DNA of 64,000 nt from Poecilobothrus nobilitatus (GCA_947095535.1 OX352772.1:227061151-227125150), one strand, 5' to 3'; positions 20,747-32,827 are shown, counted from the first letter of the stretch. The notes: generated by a model from the letters alone, not told the origin. Program-made: numbers and translations.

Positions 20747-20926
20747 ATGGATAACAAACAAAACAATACTCAAAGAGACAGAAATTATGCGCAGTATAAA
20801 GGAGGATCAAAATCAACGGCTTCAGTTTCCTGCACAATTTCCTGTGTTAAATCGTCATTCGAATCGAGCGTTGCAAAAAATGGAAAAGATAAAAAGAAGA
20901 ATTCTAATTGCTGTGCATTTCAATAA
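20747..20926 (+). CDS. Small basic protein ending in a CAAX-like box
   Basis: A 59-residue open frame from an ATG, downstream of the exonuclease-like gene. It is polar and Lys/Ser-rich, with C-TIS-C in the middle and a tail reading KDKKKNSNCCAFQ. A final Cys-Ala-Phe-Gln after a polybasic stretch fits a prenylation signal, as in membrane-targeted small GTPase tails. No relative is seen elsewhere in the window. It could be a real small gene of element A or a chance frame. Confidence 0.45.
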   Translation: MDNKQNNTQRDRNYAQYKGGSKSTASVSCTISCVKSSFESSVAKNGKDKKKNSNCCAFQ

Positions 20927-21369
20927 TTTTCATACAAAAACACTATAGAAATAATAAAAAAAAAAAAATTTAATTATTCGTTTTATTTAAAAAAGTTTTC
21001 AGATTTCATAAAAACTATTCTAATTATTAACAAGGAAAGAAAATCTGTAAAGAAATATAATATAATTTTAGGCATGCTAATCTTACAACTCGAATTATTA
21101 GCAAGAAAACCTGCGTGGGTACCTGTAAAATAAATAATAACTCATTTGTTTTTATATTTAGATTTTTTTTTATTGTTTTTATATTTTACATTTTTTTTAT
21201 GTGTGTTTTTATGTGTTTTTTATACCATATCAATAATATTTTTCTTTTTATTTATTATTTTAAAAAAATAGTTAATTTTTTTATCTTTAATTTTTTTGTT
21301 AATAATGTTTATAATTTAAATTTAAAATATTTTTATCAGAATCTTCTAACAATTCTTCAAATATATAAA
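20927..21369 (+). other. AT-rich spacer
   Basis: Very T- and A-rich. A long Phe/Ile-rich frame (21115-21477) is a product of base composition. No gene supported. Confidence 0.5.
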
Positions 21370-21476
21370 AATGAATTACATAATCAAAAATTTTGCAGAA
21401 TCAACAAATTCATTATTCTAAAAGATGTTCTTTTAACCATATTGGTGTTTGTGCTTGGGAAAATGTTTATTTATTG
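21370..21476 (+). pseudogene. Second C-terminal fragment of the exonuclease-like family
   Basis: One frame reads HYSKRCSFNHIGVCAWENVYL, parallel to the end of the gene at 20186-20654 (RRCFNHNGFCALENVHL). Only this end is recognisable. It suggests a former tandem copy just inside the right TIR. Confidence 0.6.
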
Positions 21477-21556
21477 AAATCACTACTCTAGGTGATCACC
21501 CTCATCAAACTTAATCATCAACAAATAAAAAAAACAAAAGTAAACTAAGTTATTAT

Positions 21557-21835
21557 TTAATTGTAAAATGTAGATAAAAATTGATCAATTGCTTGCAAAG
21601 TAGTTAATGGTTGTATTGTAGTTATTGTTGTAATTTCAATAGTATTTGTTTCTGAGGAAATTACATGTTTTAAAAACTGAACTGATAAATTTACTTTAAC
21701 AGTTTCATTATTTGGAAGTAATATATTAAAATATGTGCTCCCAAAATCTGATTCATCCAATCTAATATTAGAAGTTGGAGCTGAATTTTCTTGAATAGTA
21801 AACAAGCAAAATATTAAAATTAAAAATGATTTCAT
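21557..21835 (-). CDS. Secreted protein gene Y, truncated right-TIR copy
   Basis: The frame starts MKSFLILIFCLFTIQ, a clear signal peptide, followed by NSAPTSNIRLDES as in the left copy. It ends after about 90 residues because the TIR inner edge at 21573 cuts the gene and a stop follows at once. It is the only copy with an intact start. Whether the short product is made is unknown. Confidence 0.5.
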   Translation of the reverse strand: MKSFLILIFCLFTIQENSAPTSNIRLDESDFGSTYFNILLPNNETVKVNLSVQFLKHVISSETNTIEITTITTIQPLTTLQAIDQFLSTFYN

Positions 21836-22083
21836 TGTCACAAAAAAAACTTTGATCTATCTTCATTCAAGGTTCACGCAGTAATGTGTGATTGGAAATT
21901 ATAAATATATAAGTTATACTTTTTATTTTCTAGAAAATTCTTTATTATGTACAAACTTTACTTGACTTATAATAGAACATACATATATAAAGAGTGATAA
22001 AAATCTATCTCTTCCATCTGAATAAGCTTCCATATAATCTAAATATTCCTCTTTTAAATTTTCAAGTAATTTTCTAAAATTAG

Positions 22084-22526
22084 TTACATTTCACCAATTT
22101 TTGATTTTTTATTTTTTTCATTATATTTATTTTCTATTGAATATATAAATATAATTTCTTCATCGATTCGTTTCCTTATCATCGACTTTTTCAATTCATT
22201 CTGATTTTCTTCATATTCAATTCTTGCCAGTGATAATACATCAATATTTTCAGTATTTCCTTTATTCTTACCAGCTGGCAGAACACCATCTCCCAATCAT
22301 CTTCTTCAGAAAATGGGCAATCAGCATTAATATGATTAGGTGCTTGCTTTTTTTTATTTGTTAAACCTCTTATTTTACCAATAATAGATATATCACCACC
22401 ATATACTTCTATTTTTAGATGTTGCCAATCCAAAGGAGATAAATCGAATTGGTTAGTAAATGATTCACCATTTCTAATTTTAAATAAACAAATTTTTTCA
22501 CCACCTTCTGGAGTATAAATATATCC
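22084..22526 (-). pseudogene. Unknown TIR protein (gene X), right copy, frameshifted
   Basis: It matches 1764-2203, including the acidic SEEDDWE patch and the change of frame directly after it. Substitutions between the copies show they have diverged, yet the frame break is shared. Family unknown. Confidence 0.5.
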
Positions 22527-22588
22527 CTAAAAAACTTGAAATATTCTCCAATTAATTATTTTAATTGAAGCCCATTTTTATCCACAAA

Positions 22589-22590
22589 TA
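22589..22590. other. Unoccupied mariner target site
   Basis: The single TA with flanks matching both sides of the mariner at 484-1699. Confidence 0.9.
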
Positions 22591-22732
22591 CAATATTTAT
22601 ATCCATGTAAAATATTATCAGCCCAAAACATTATGATCGTGTTATTTACTAAGCTTATCGTGTTATGATGCTTTTCAATATTAAGATTAGCTTTTTATAC
22701 AATTGCATAGATATAAATTTTTTTTCTTTAAA

Positions 22733-23015
22733 TGAAAAATTGTTACATTTCAAACAATAATGATTTACATTTTTCATGTTATCAGTACAATATGGAATAC
22801 GCAATAACAACAACACCAAAATCCTATCAAACACATTAATAGAGCTACAATATGAGTTTTGTTAGCATTTTCATATTCAACTCTCGTTACATTTCTTTCA
22901 CCGCAATTGAAACATATTGGGGATAAGGTCCAAATGATGTCTTAAATGCTTGTCGTACAAATGCAGTTGAACCAATACGTCCTTGGTTTGTGTTGTATGA
23001 CGATGATGAATCCAT
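22733..23015 (-). pseudogene. LITAF-like gene, right-TIR copy, frameshifted
   Basis: It matches 30-335 from the ATG at 23015. A 7-base deletion just before the first CxxC shifts the frame, and about 20 bases around the C-terminal end and stop are missing. Only the left copy is usable. Confidence 0.85.
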
Positions 23016-23054
23016 AAATGTCTTTGATTAACTAAATTCTTTAGAAAAATTAAA

Positions 23055-23159
23055 AAATCTTCTCTGGGTAAAAGCATAGAATTGGAATCGAACCTTATAC
23101 TAATAAACTTACCTAATAGATTTTATCTGCACCCTAGCACTCCTACCCACAGAAGATTT
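23055..23159 (-). repeat. tRNA-like element bounded by a 16-base inverted repeat
   Basis: AAATCTTCTCTGGGTA (23055-23070) pairs with TACCCACAGAAGATTT (23144-23159), one mismatch. A B-box-like GGTTCGATTCC lies on the minus strand between them and an A-box-like stretch upstream. It could be a tRNA-derived SINE or a tRNA relic at the edge of element A. Confidence 0.5.
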
Positions 23160-23226
23160 AGTTAACACTTGCTATTTTCATATTTTATTTAGATAAATTA
23201 GCTGTTTAATTAGTTTTAACCAAACA

Positions 23227-23523
23227 ATGGAGTTCGCAAGAACAATTCATATGTTTAATAAATTTTATTTAGAAAATAAAATAAAATTTAGAAAGAAATA
23301 TAAAAAGGAAATTAAGAACCATATTAAGTTTCTGAGGAATTATACTGATTCAACACTAATTCAATTTAATTCACTCAAAGAAGATCAAGATGATAAATGA
23401 ACAGATTTGGTTACACACAATTCAACAAAATTTTTTAAAATATCTTTATTACGATTAGGTAAAATCGTAAAAAAATTTAAAGAAAATAATTATAAATATC
23501 GAAAATCTTTAAAAAATAAATAA
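23227..23523 (+). pseudogene. Lys-rich small ORF with one internal TGA
   Basis: A 98-codon frame beginning MEFARTIHMFNKFYL, with a TGA at 23398-23400 and then an open frame to TAA at 23523. It is highly basic and helical in character. The sequence after it (CCTGACGTCAT near 23586) also occurs after the Cys-rich ORF at 35302-35688, so both may belong to related elements. Family unknown. Confidence 0.4.
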
Positions 23524-23734
23524 AAAAACTTTGTAATACTAATATATTTTGTTTTTTTCTTTTTAAATTAACAATAGGAATCCCCTGACGTCATTTCAAA
23601 TTTTTATTTTACAACTTTAAAAATTTTTTGGGTATTTTTTAAATATTATATATTATTAATACAGATAAGAAATTCTTTTTCTAAATTTCAAACAAAAAAA
23701 AACCGCAAACATTATTTCTTATCACTTTTTTAAC

Positions 23735-24935
23735 AGCTTTTTATTAACTTGGTTGGGTAAAGGATAGAATCTTAGCAGCAATTTTAAACACACTCCCCGT
23801 TGAGCTAGAGACTTGAAATTTTCTTCATTAGATCAGATCCCGATGACAATACATGATTTTAAAATAATAATATCGAAAAACATTAGAGAAATTAGCTTAA
23901 TTTCAAAATTAAATTTTCATACAAAGATATAACAGAATTTTTCACAGAATTATTACAAAACCAAAATAAAACATTTTATCTAAATTTACTAAACTCACGA
24001 ATACCAATACCAATACGTATACGTAATGCATAAATGTTTTTTTTCTATAAAAGACTATTGTTTTTTATGTAGAACATTGCATTGTATGCGTACATATCCA
24101 TAGGTACATACTTCAAAATATGTAATAAATGTGCTTCGAAAATATTTTTGGTTTGAAAGCGATGAATTTGAAAGATATGAATGTGTAAACAATTTAATGT
24201 GCCGCACTTGAGAACACAGTGTAAAATTTAATATGCATTTACTTAAAATTTAGTAAGCAAGTGTTAAATTTAAGTTTTTCTTCATCAAATCAATTGATTT
24301 TTAGTATACATTTTTATTTATAAAAGCAATGTGATTATTTATAATATTTATATAGATATGTGTTTTTCTTTTCTTAATTATAATTAAAATAGGGCTTTTC
24401 TTTCAAAACTCTTAATATATTAAAATCGCAATATTATGGCCCTAACATTGATATCTAAATTGGGAGCTGCCTTTAAATTAAGATGTATTAGGGAATGATG
24501 ATCTGTACCACTAATGCCTTTTTCTGAAGTATAAAAACGAAGAATATATTTGCAATTATGTAAAAACATTAAACAACAAAAAGAATATATTAAAAATAAG
24601 AAATCCAGTCTTTTTTAAAAATAGTAAATAACAACAATATTTTTCTTTTCAATAACAATAATTATGAATTAATCATAAAATATATGTTATGTACATACAT
24701 ACATACATATATATCTACATCGTCTAGAAAAAGCAAAATAATTTTTTTTTAATTCAAAAACATTAGCATTTAGAAGTAAGCAATTTAATATATTTTCAAT
24801 TACATACTTTTAAAACCAAATTTTTTTACTACATATGTAGGTACAACCATGTACAAAAATGGTGTGCATATTTTTATGTGTGTTGTACTATTAAAAATCT
24901 GCTAACACAGTCATACCAAATTTCCAAATTCCAAA
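23735..24935 (-). repeat. Repeat family R copy 2, inverted
   Basis: The reverse complement of 15141-16375 with few changes. No genes. Confidence 0.8.
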
Positions 24936-24943
24936 ATATTATT

Positions 24944-26825
24944 ATACCGTACACCTAAAGTATAGGGTATATTAACTTTGGTATGGTGTTTGTAACCACC
25001 AAAAGGAAGCGAGTTAGATATGGACACGTATATATATTCTGAATCAGGATCACCTCCTGAGTCGATTTAACGATGTCCGTCCGTCCGTCCGCCGTTCACA
25101 CGATAACTTAAAAACTAATAAAGCTATCTTGATGAAATTTATGTAGTAGGTTACTAATTACGAAAGGAAGGCTAAGTTCGAATCTGGAAAAAATCGGTCA
25201 ATGGGTTCGGATTCTGGAAGCTTCCGAATGATTCCGGAGCAAACGAGATTATCTCCAAAACCAGAAAAGATAGAAACTTTAAATTTTGTACAATGATGTT
25301 CCTTCCCCTTCGATTTATGTCTCTGAAATTTAAGAGGATTTGGTCTATTGGTTTGGATTTTGGAAGCTTCCGAACAAGCACTAGAGCAAATGAGATTATC
25401 TCCAAAACCAATAAAGATATAACCTTTAAATTTTGTACAATGATGTTCCTTCCCGTTTGATTTATGTCTCTAAAATTTAAGAGAAGTTGGTCCATGGTTC
25501 GGATTTTGGAAGCTTCCGAACGAGCACCAGAGCAAATGAGATTATCTCCAAAACCAACTAAGATATCACCTTTAATTTTGGCAGAGTGCTGTTCTTTCAT
25601 GTTTTATTTAAGTCTCTGAAATTTGAGAGGATTTGGTTCATGGGGTCGGATCTTGGAAGCTTCCGAACGAGCCCCAGAGCAAACGAGTATATCTCCACAA
25701 CCAACAAAGATAGAACATTTATTTTTAGTACAAGAGTGTGCTGTTATGTTTCCTCTTCTATAAAATTCGAAACTGACATTTGAAAGAATTTGAATTATGG
25801 ATTCGTATATTGGAAGCTTCCGAACGAGCCCTAGAGGAAACGAGATTATCTCCAAAAACAACGAAGATAGAACCTTTAAATTTTTTACAATGATGTTCCT
25901 TCCCATTTGATTTATGTCTCTGAAATTTAAGTAATATGGTCCATGGGTTTGGATTTTGGAAGCTTCCTAACGAGCTCCAGAGCAAACGAGATTATCTCCA
26001 AAACCAACAAAGATAGAACCTTTACATTTTTTACAATGATGTTCCTTCCCGTTTGATTCATGTCTCTGAAATTTAAGAAGATATGGTCCATGGGTTTGGG
26101 TTTTGGAAGCTTCGGAACGAGCCCTAGAGCAAATGAGATTATCTCCAAAAACCTCAAAGATATAACCTTTAAATTTGGCAGAATGATGTTCTTTCATGTT
26201 TGATTTAGGTCCCTGATATAACCTTTAAATTAGGCAGAATGGTGTTGCTTCATGTTTGATTTATGTTTCTGAAATTTGTGAGGATTTGGTCCATGGGTTC
26301 AAATTTTGGAAGCTTCCGGGCTACCTCTAGAAGAAACGAGCATATCTCCACAACCAACAAAAATAGAACTTTTATTTTTGGTACAAAGGTGTTCTGTTAT
26401 GTTTCCTTTTCTGTAAAATTGAAAACTGACATTTGAAAAAATTTGAACCATGGGTTCGTATTTTGGAAACTTCCGTACGAGCACAAGAGCAACGAGCATA
26501 TCTCCAAAACCAACAAAAGTAGAACCTTTAAATTTAGTTCAATGGTGTTCTGGCATGTTTTCTTTATGTTCCTAAGATGGATTCGATGAATTGGAGTGGC
26601 AATTCGGGTACCTGACATACACCTCCCAAGGACTAAAAATCTTCGAAATTAATAAAGATAGAAACTTAAAATTTTTTACAAAGGTGTCAAGCATATCCGA
26701 AGAGGATGCCTCTTTTACGTTCCTGAAATTCGAGTTGAATAAGACAGAAAAGGGAAGAAGTTCAAGCAGCTGCCAAAAAACTTACGGATTTTTAATTTAA
26801 TTCGAATTATTCAGGTGTAGGGTAT
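24944..26825 (+). mobile_element. Repeat family S, copy with 13-base TIR and 146-base tandem units
   Basis: Starts ATACCGTACACCT and ends AGGTGTAGGGTAT (inverted, one mismatch). After a GTCCGTCCGTCCG leader come about nine units of roughly 146 bases, each with GGAAGCTTCCGAACGAGC and GAGATTATCTCCAAAACCAA. Other copies: 28556-29421 (inverted, truncated) and 60467-62408. No enzyme gene; open frames are unit-derived. Confidence 0.8.
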
Positions 26826-26994
26826 TAATAAGTCGGTTGCATCGACTTACTGTTACATTTACTTGTTATTCAGTTGATTTATCGATTTAATATTTTTTGA
26901 TACGTAGGCAACAGTTATATTTATATGAATGGACGGCTAATAATTTTTATTTTTTAAATAGACTGTATGCATAAATTTAATACTAAAATAAAAT
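26826..26994. repeat. Fragment of family T
   Basis: Includes the GCAACAGTTATATTTATATG and ATAGACTGTATGCATAAATT tracts in inverted order. Confidence 0.5.
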
Positions 26995-27385
26995 AAATAA
27001 AAAAAATTTTTAAAAAAACAGCTTTTCTGAACTCGAGATTTCTTTGAAAAAGTTTATTTCAATATGTCAAATAAATATATTAATATAAGTATATATTAGT
27101 TTTAAAGTATGTGAAATTAAAATAGAACTGGAGGCAACAAACGTAAAACTATAAACTTATATTTTTAAATTTTGCCTAAAGCTTTTATATTAATTTCACA
27201 AACTTTAAAACTTATACATATATACTTATATTTATATATATATTTGACATATTGAAATAAACGTTTTAAAAGAAATCTCGATTGTAACAATATAGTTTAG
27301 AAAATTACAGAAAAATTTGCTATTAAAAATTTATTTTCTACTTTTTAGTTCAAAAAAACTGTTTTTTAAAAAATTTTTTTTATTT
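26995..27385. repeat. Foldback (palindromic) element F
   Basis: Two long inverted arms meet near 27160. The left arm (AATTTTTAAAAAAACAGCTT to TGGAGGCAACAAA) is the complement of the right arm, with about 100 bases deleted from the left. Similar to 58020-58495. Confidence 0.8.
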
Positions 27386-27665
27386 ATTTTATTTTCTATT
27401 CGTTTTTATTTTTCTTCCAGTATTACATTTTACTTTTTTTTTCCTGTTATTTAGGTACGCTAAGAACTTATTTTTTTTTTTTAATATTAAATTTATGCAT
27501 ACAGTCTATTTAAAAAATATAAATTTTTAGCTATAGAACATTCTGAATTTTTTTTTTGTTCGTTTATGTTAAGCGTCCATTCATATGCATACATAAATTT
27601 TTTTTTTGTTCGTTTATGTTTACCGTCCATTCATATAAATATAACTGTTGCCTACAATTTAAAAA
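27386..27665 (+). repeat. Family T unit
   Basis: Carries the two GTTCGTTTATGTT and CATTCATATG blocks of the family. Confidence 0.7.
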
Positions 27666-27669
27666 ATAA

Positions 27670-28555
27670 TAAATCTATAAACCAACTAAATAATAATAGT
27701 TGGGAATTTGGTGTGACTGTGTTAGCAGATTTTTAATAGTACAGCACACATAAAAATATGCATACCATTTTTGTACAAGTTTGTATCTACTTATGTAGTA
27801 AAAAAATTTGGTTTTAAAAGTATGTAATTGAGAATATATTAAATTGCTTACTTCTAAATGCTAATGTTTTTGAATTAAAAAAAAATGATTTTGCTTTTTC
27901 TGGACGATGTAGATATATATGTATGTATGTACATTACATATGTTTTATGATTAATTCATAATTATTGTTATTGAAAAGAAAAATATTGTTGTTATTTACT
28001 ATATTTATAAAAGACTGGATTTCTTATTTTTAATATATTCTTTTTATTGTTTAATATTTTTACATAATTGGAAATATATTCTTAGTTTTTCTACTTCAGA
28101 AAAAGGCATTAGTGGTGCAGATCACCATTCGCTAATAGATCTTAATTTAAAGGCAGCTTCCAATTTAGATATCAATGTTAGGGCCATAATATGCGATTTT
28201 AATATGTTAAGAGTTTCGAAAGAAAATCCCTATTTTAATTATAATTAAGAAAAGAAAAACACAAAATTTAACACTTGCTTACTAAATTTTAAGTAAATTC
28301 ATATTAAATTTTACACCGTGTTCTCAAGTGCGGCACATTAATTTATTTACACATTCATGTCTTTCATATTCATCGCTTTCAAACCAAAAATATTTTCGAA
28401 GCAAATATTACTACATATTTTGAAGTATGTACCTACGGATATGTACGCATACAATGCAATGGGCTAGATAAAAAACAATAGTCTTTTATAGAAAAAAAAT
28501 AACATTTATGTATTACGTATACGTATAGGCATTGGTATTGGTGAGTTTAGTAAAT
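27670..28555 (+). repeat. Repeat family R copy 3, truncated
   Basis: Follows 15141-16080 with an internal deletion of about 80 bases near 28262, and breaks into family S at 28556. Confidence 0.75.
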
Positions 28556-29421
28556 TTAGATAAGCTTCCAAAATCCAAACCCATGGACCAAATCCTCTTA
28601 AATTTCAGAGACATAAATCGAATGGGAAGGAACATCATTGTACAAAATTTGAAGGTTCTATCTTTCTTGGTTTTGGAGATAATCTCATTTGCTCTGAGGC
28701 TCGTTCGGAAGCTTCCAAAATCCAAACCCAAGGACCAAATCCTCTTAAATTTCAGAGACATAAATCGAACGGGAAGGAACATCATTGTACAAAATTTAAA
28801 GGTTCCATCTTTGTTGATTTTGGAGATAATCTCGTTAGCTCTGGAGCTCGTTCGGAAGCTTCTAAAATCCGAACCCATGGACCAAATCCTCTCAAATTTT
28901 AGAAACTTAAATAAAACATGAAAGAACACCAGTCTGTCAAATTTGAAGGTTATATCTTTATTGGTTTTGGAGATAATCTCATTTGGTCTGGTGCTCGTTC
29001 GGAAGCTTCCAAAATCCAAACCCATTAACCAAATCCTATTAAATTTGAGAGACGTAAATCGAATGGGAGGGAACATCATTGTACAAAATTTAAAGGTTCT
29101 ATCTTTCTTGGTTTTGGAGATAATCTTGTTTGCTCTGGAATCATTCGGATGCTTCCAGAATCCGAACCCATGGACCGATTTTGTCCAAATTCGAACTTAG
29201 CCTTTCTTTCGTGATTAGTAACCTACAATATAAATTTCATCAAGATAGCTTCATTAGTTTTTGAGTTATCGTGCGAACGGACGGATGGACATCGCCAAAT
29301 CGACTCAGGAAGTGATCCTGATTCAGAATATATATACATGTCCATATCTAACTCCCTTCCTTTTGGTGGTTACAAACACCATACCAAAGTTAATATAATC
29401 TATACTTTAGGTGTAGGGTAT
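28556..29421 (-). repeat. Family S, truncated inverted copy
   Basis: Four to five 146-base units, the GGACGGATGGAC leader and the terminal AGGTGTAGGGTAT are present; the other end is missing. Confidence 0.8.
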
Positions 29422-30530
29422 AACAATATATAAAGTTCCATTTTTTTTTTTTTAGCCTTGAAAAAGTATAGAAAATATACGAAACGTTGGCGCAAAGATA
29501 AATTTTTTTGTGTTTTATTCAGTCCTAATCCAGAGAAAAAAGTCAACAAAACATAATCATAATACTAGAAACCGGAGTAACTTTTATCTTTCTTTGTTCC
29601 GAACAGATAAACAAAAAAAAATGATTGTGTATATAATAGTTTAAGGGCTTATAATAATTTAACAGAAAAAATTTAACTTTCTACAGCTTATTTAAAAAGA
29701 AAATTAGAGATTTTGTTATAAATGTAAATGTAGTAAATTAATTAATTAACATAAAAAATAAAAAATAAAAATAAAAAAAAAAATTTCATTAAGAAGATTA
29801 GTTGAAAAATTTAAAGTAAACAAGTTCAAAATGAAAAGCAAGTATAATTGAATATATCTGTGGCTGCAACACTTAAGCATTTAAGTAAAAAAGTGTTTCT
29901 TTTCAGGAAAGACAAAAAACATTTTATATGGAAATCCAAGTGAGTTAGAAGTCTAATTTCTTTACACATTTAAGCTAAAATAAACTAAAAAATTATTTTA
30001 ATTTATTATAACGCTTTAATTCATATTCAATACGGTTAAAAATGAATTTTTCCAACTTAAGTGATTTATCTAAACTCCTACTAGAATATATAAGAGTTTT
30101 AGTTTACTTAAGTGGTTTTGTCAATAAATTCGAGTAAATAAAACTAACTTAAGTTGTTACTTAAAAAAAATTATTTATTTATATTTTTTTAAAACTAACT
30201 TAAGTTGTTACTTAAAAAACTAACTTAAGTTGTTACTAACTTAACTTAAATAAAACTAACTTAAGTTGTTACTAAAAAAATTTTTATTAAATTTCACTTT
30301 ATTTGACCAAAAAAAATTAAAACTTATACAAAAATGACAAAAACAAAAAATATTTATTTTCAACAACTTTAATACTCAAACTCAAAATATATAAATTCAA
30401 AAACTATAAAAGAAAACTTTAGTAGCTTTAAATAAAGTTGTGTAAGTACTCAAAAATTAATATTCTTCACCTTCATAAATATCGGAATGATAATCATCGT
30501 TAACTGCATCCGAGTTTATATCATTATAAA
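29422..30530. other. AT-rich stretch, no gene; short tandem repeat at 30140-30290
   Basis: Contains a tract ending ACGAAACGTTGG (29475-29490) that resembles the tails of some retroelements, but nothing else supports that. At 30140-30290 a unit around AAAACTAACTTAAGTTGTTAC is repeated four times; it includes the palindrome AACTTAAGTT. Confidence 0.45.
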
Positions 30531-30537
30531 ACTTATG

Positions 30538-31599
30538 TTATTGGGGATCAATAAATGGGAGTATGGAAATTAGGTCGTTCCTTTTGTTCGACTGTATTTT
30601 TAACACAGCTTTGTAACATAGGCTAACATTACACATTTTTAAAGTGCGTTGTTTATTGCTAACATCATGCACTTTAAAAGGTTCACTTTCATCAAATGAA
30701 TTTTTATAAAATATTTTTCGAAATTCTTTAGTAAAACGCAGCCAGCGCACTGTTTTCCATTCAAATTTTTCATTATTTTCATTATTTTCATTTCCATTTT
30801 TGTTTTTTTTCTTAAAGTTAAACAATTTAGATTCTTTTCCAAAATCAAAAATATTTTCTTGGGTCATTTCCATTACATTAAAGTTTTTTTTAATCCCATA
30901 GATCGGACAAGCTGATACCAATCACGAGGATGATGCAACTGCATCTTTGTCGTTTTCTTTTGTTTCTCAATCCATATGAGTGTGACCTGGTATTAAAAAT
31001 TTGTGATATATGGATTTTATTATTCCGTTCGTTTGCATAAATATCAAGAACATAGAAGCTACCAAAGAATTTTTGTTTTGTCCTGGACAGGAATCGCTAT
31101 AAAATATTACAGATTCAGTATCATGTGAAAGTTGAGAAAGTTGCCGAAATAAGCATGATGCGATTTCATTTGCACCTCTTTTGGGCAGTAGTTCATGCCA
31201 CATTAAACAATTAGCATTGTTTGTTTTTGCGTCATGAACTGTTAAATTATATGGCCATAAAGAAAGTTTGTAAAAATATTCACCTATTTTTAAATAAGGC
31301 GTAGGCAAGCATTGCTGAAGATCAAACGAGAATACTTTTAAGGTATTAATGTTTTCGGAGAGTGTTTTGTCTTTCGATTTTTCGGTATAAGCCTGATCAG
31401 CACCTTGTTGGTGTTCTATTTTGTTATTGATCAGTTCCTGTTTAATATTTAAATTTTTTTCCAAATTAATTTTCATTCTAAAAAGATCGCAACTTCCACA
31501 AGTATCTATCTGAGGTTGCTTAAAATTTATTCTGATTTCTATTAAATTGTTTATTATATTAAACTTATTTCTAATAATTAAATAGGGTTTTTTTATCAT
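30538..31599 (-). pseudogene. Transposase-like protein with SDSCPGQN motif, broken
   Basis: Minus strand: a CGSCDLF zinc-like pair, then FSFDLQQCLPTP, LPKRGANEIASCL and a FYSDSCPGQNKNSL motif, then FLIPGHTHMD, where the frame stops at 30967. Two further frame changes lead to the C-terminal region (30538-30921) with WKTVRWLRF and a YKNSFDE-like segment. This architecture (acidic residue in FDL, SDxCxGQN, GH) is common in arthropod repeat-encoded proteins and looks like an RNase H-fold DDE transposase (possibly DUF7869-like; from memory, uncertain). It is inactive. Confidence 0.55.
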
Positions 31600-31769
31600 T
31601 TTAAAGATTGTACATCAATAATTACTTATACAGAAAAATAATTAAGAAACATAGAAAAAAAAAAAATAATTAAGAAACTACTAACCTTGAAATATCATGC
31701 GATATTTGGTGTAAGAAATACATTCAGAGTACGCTTTCGAATCCTATACATTTGCGCTAACGTTAAGTC
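31600..31769. other. Spacer
   Basis: AT-rich; no feature seen. Confidence 0.4.
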
Positions 31770-32530
31770 CGGACCGAAGTATAATTTTGAATTATGATAA
31801 ACTTTCAAATGATGCTCTATGGGAAAATTTAATGTATTATAATAATGTAGATGATTTTACTGTAGCATTATCTGAAAAAGTACATAAATATACAGAAGTA
31901 ATTTCTACAAAAAAAAGTAAGGAAAAAACATGAGTGGATAAATAGTGACATAATTCGCAATATAAAAATGCTCGAATCTTTTTTTAAGTATAAAACAAAA
32001 TATCCAAATGATAGAACGGTTAAAGAGCTATATGAGAAGTACCAGCGACTTAGTAAAACGAGAAATTAAACAGGCTAAGAATAATTTCTATAATAACATC
32101 GTAGCTAGACATCCCAACGATCCTATGGAATCTTCTATGGAGAAAACTATGGAATCTTTAAAAAGAATAATGTACAATAATAGTAGTAATGATAATAGAT
32201 GCGTTTTAAGCGAAATTGACTGCAATAATACTAAAATAACTAACTTTTTGGAAATCGCAAATACAATAAATACATATTTCATAGATGTCACAAAAACTTT
32301 ACATATCTCAACAGACGCTATTGATCAAAATTACTTAGCGTCTTTTTCAAAAAATATTTACGAGGATTTAGTTTTAACACCCACCAATATAGAAGAAGTT
32401 AGAAATACTATATATGCAATAAAGTTATGTAGCGCAACCGCTACATATATCTTCTATACACATCTATAGTATATCTTCTAAAATATTAAAGAAATTTTCT
32501 GATCAAATTAACCCAGTACTAGTACAATTT
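31770..32530 (+). pseudogene. LINE fragment between endonuclease and reverse transcriptase (Jockey/CR1-like)
   Basis: Translated pieces follow the linker of non-LTR retrotransposon ORF2: a NYDKLSNDALWENL region, a Lys-rich WINSDIIRNIK region in a second frame, then IKQAKNNFYNNIV, INTYFIDVTKTL and finally SSKILKKFSDQINPVLVQF at the start of the RT domain. At least two stops and a frame change. It is cut off before the RT catalytic motifs. Confidence 0.65.
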
Positions 32531-32827
32531 ATTTTTTTTTTATTTTATTAATCAAAACCAAAACAAGGTCGTTACAAAAAATTCTTAAATTAATGCTTAT
32601 ATTTAAAATTATACAAAACAATGACTTAGAACTAAACTTTAATACTTAAATCTAAAAAAAAGTTAAGTTAAGTTAATTTATTATTGTTATTATTCATTAT
32701 CAAATTACATTTTCAAATTTATTTTACAAACATATGAATCACTCAGATCAAAAAAAAAAGTATTAACTAAAAAATTAATATGATATCTGTACATTTCATA
32801 CATATAGTAGCAAGCAATTTAACATTT
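32531..32827. other. AT-rich spacer
   Basis: Nothing recognised. Confidence 0.4.

Larger units (their letters stand above)
1..23044 (+). mobile_element. Polinton/Maverick-like element A, with nested insertions
   Basis: The two ends are inverted copies of each other: 1-2708 matches the reverse complement of 21573-23044, apart from a mariner found only in the left arm. Between them lie integrase, packaging ATPase, PLA2-type minor capsid, adenain-type protease, penton-like, MCP and exonuclease-like genes, the usual set of a capsid-encoding Polinton. The left end runs off the window, so the outer terminus and target duplication cannot be seen. Without the mariner and the 10.1 kb nested block the element is about 11.7 kb. 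No DNA polymerase sequence was found inside. Most genes carry stops or frameshifts, so this copy is an inactive relic; integrase and penton remain open. Confidence 0.85.
21573..23044 (-). repeat. Right terminal inverted repeat of element A
   Basis: The reverse complement of 1-2708 without the mariner. It may extend past 23044; the left counterpart lies outside the window. Confidence 0.85.

Noticed and set aside
21115..21477. Phe/Ile-rich 120-residue frame
   Set aside because: It follows from a T-rich stretch; the real similarity there (exonuclease-like end) is in another frame.
25172..26800. Open frames encoding LVRKLPK/EIISFAL-type peptides in family S (also 28513-29200, 60583-62211)
   Set aside because: Same reason: they appear on both strands of the 146-base units, which points to repeat structure rather than coding.
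29460..29560. Penelope or LINE tail near ACGAAACGTTGG
   Set aside because: Only a short motif match; no coding or structural support.
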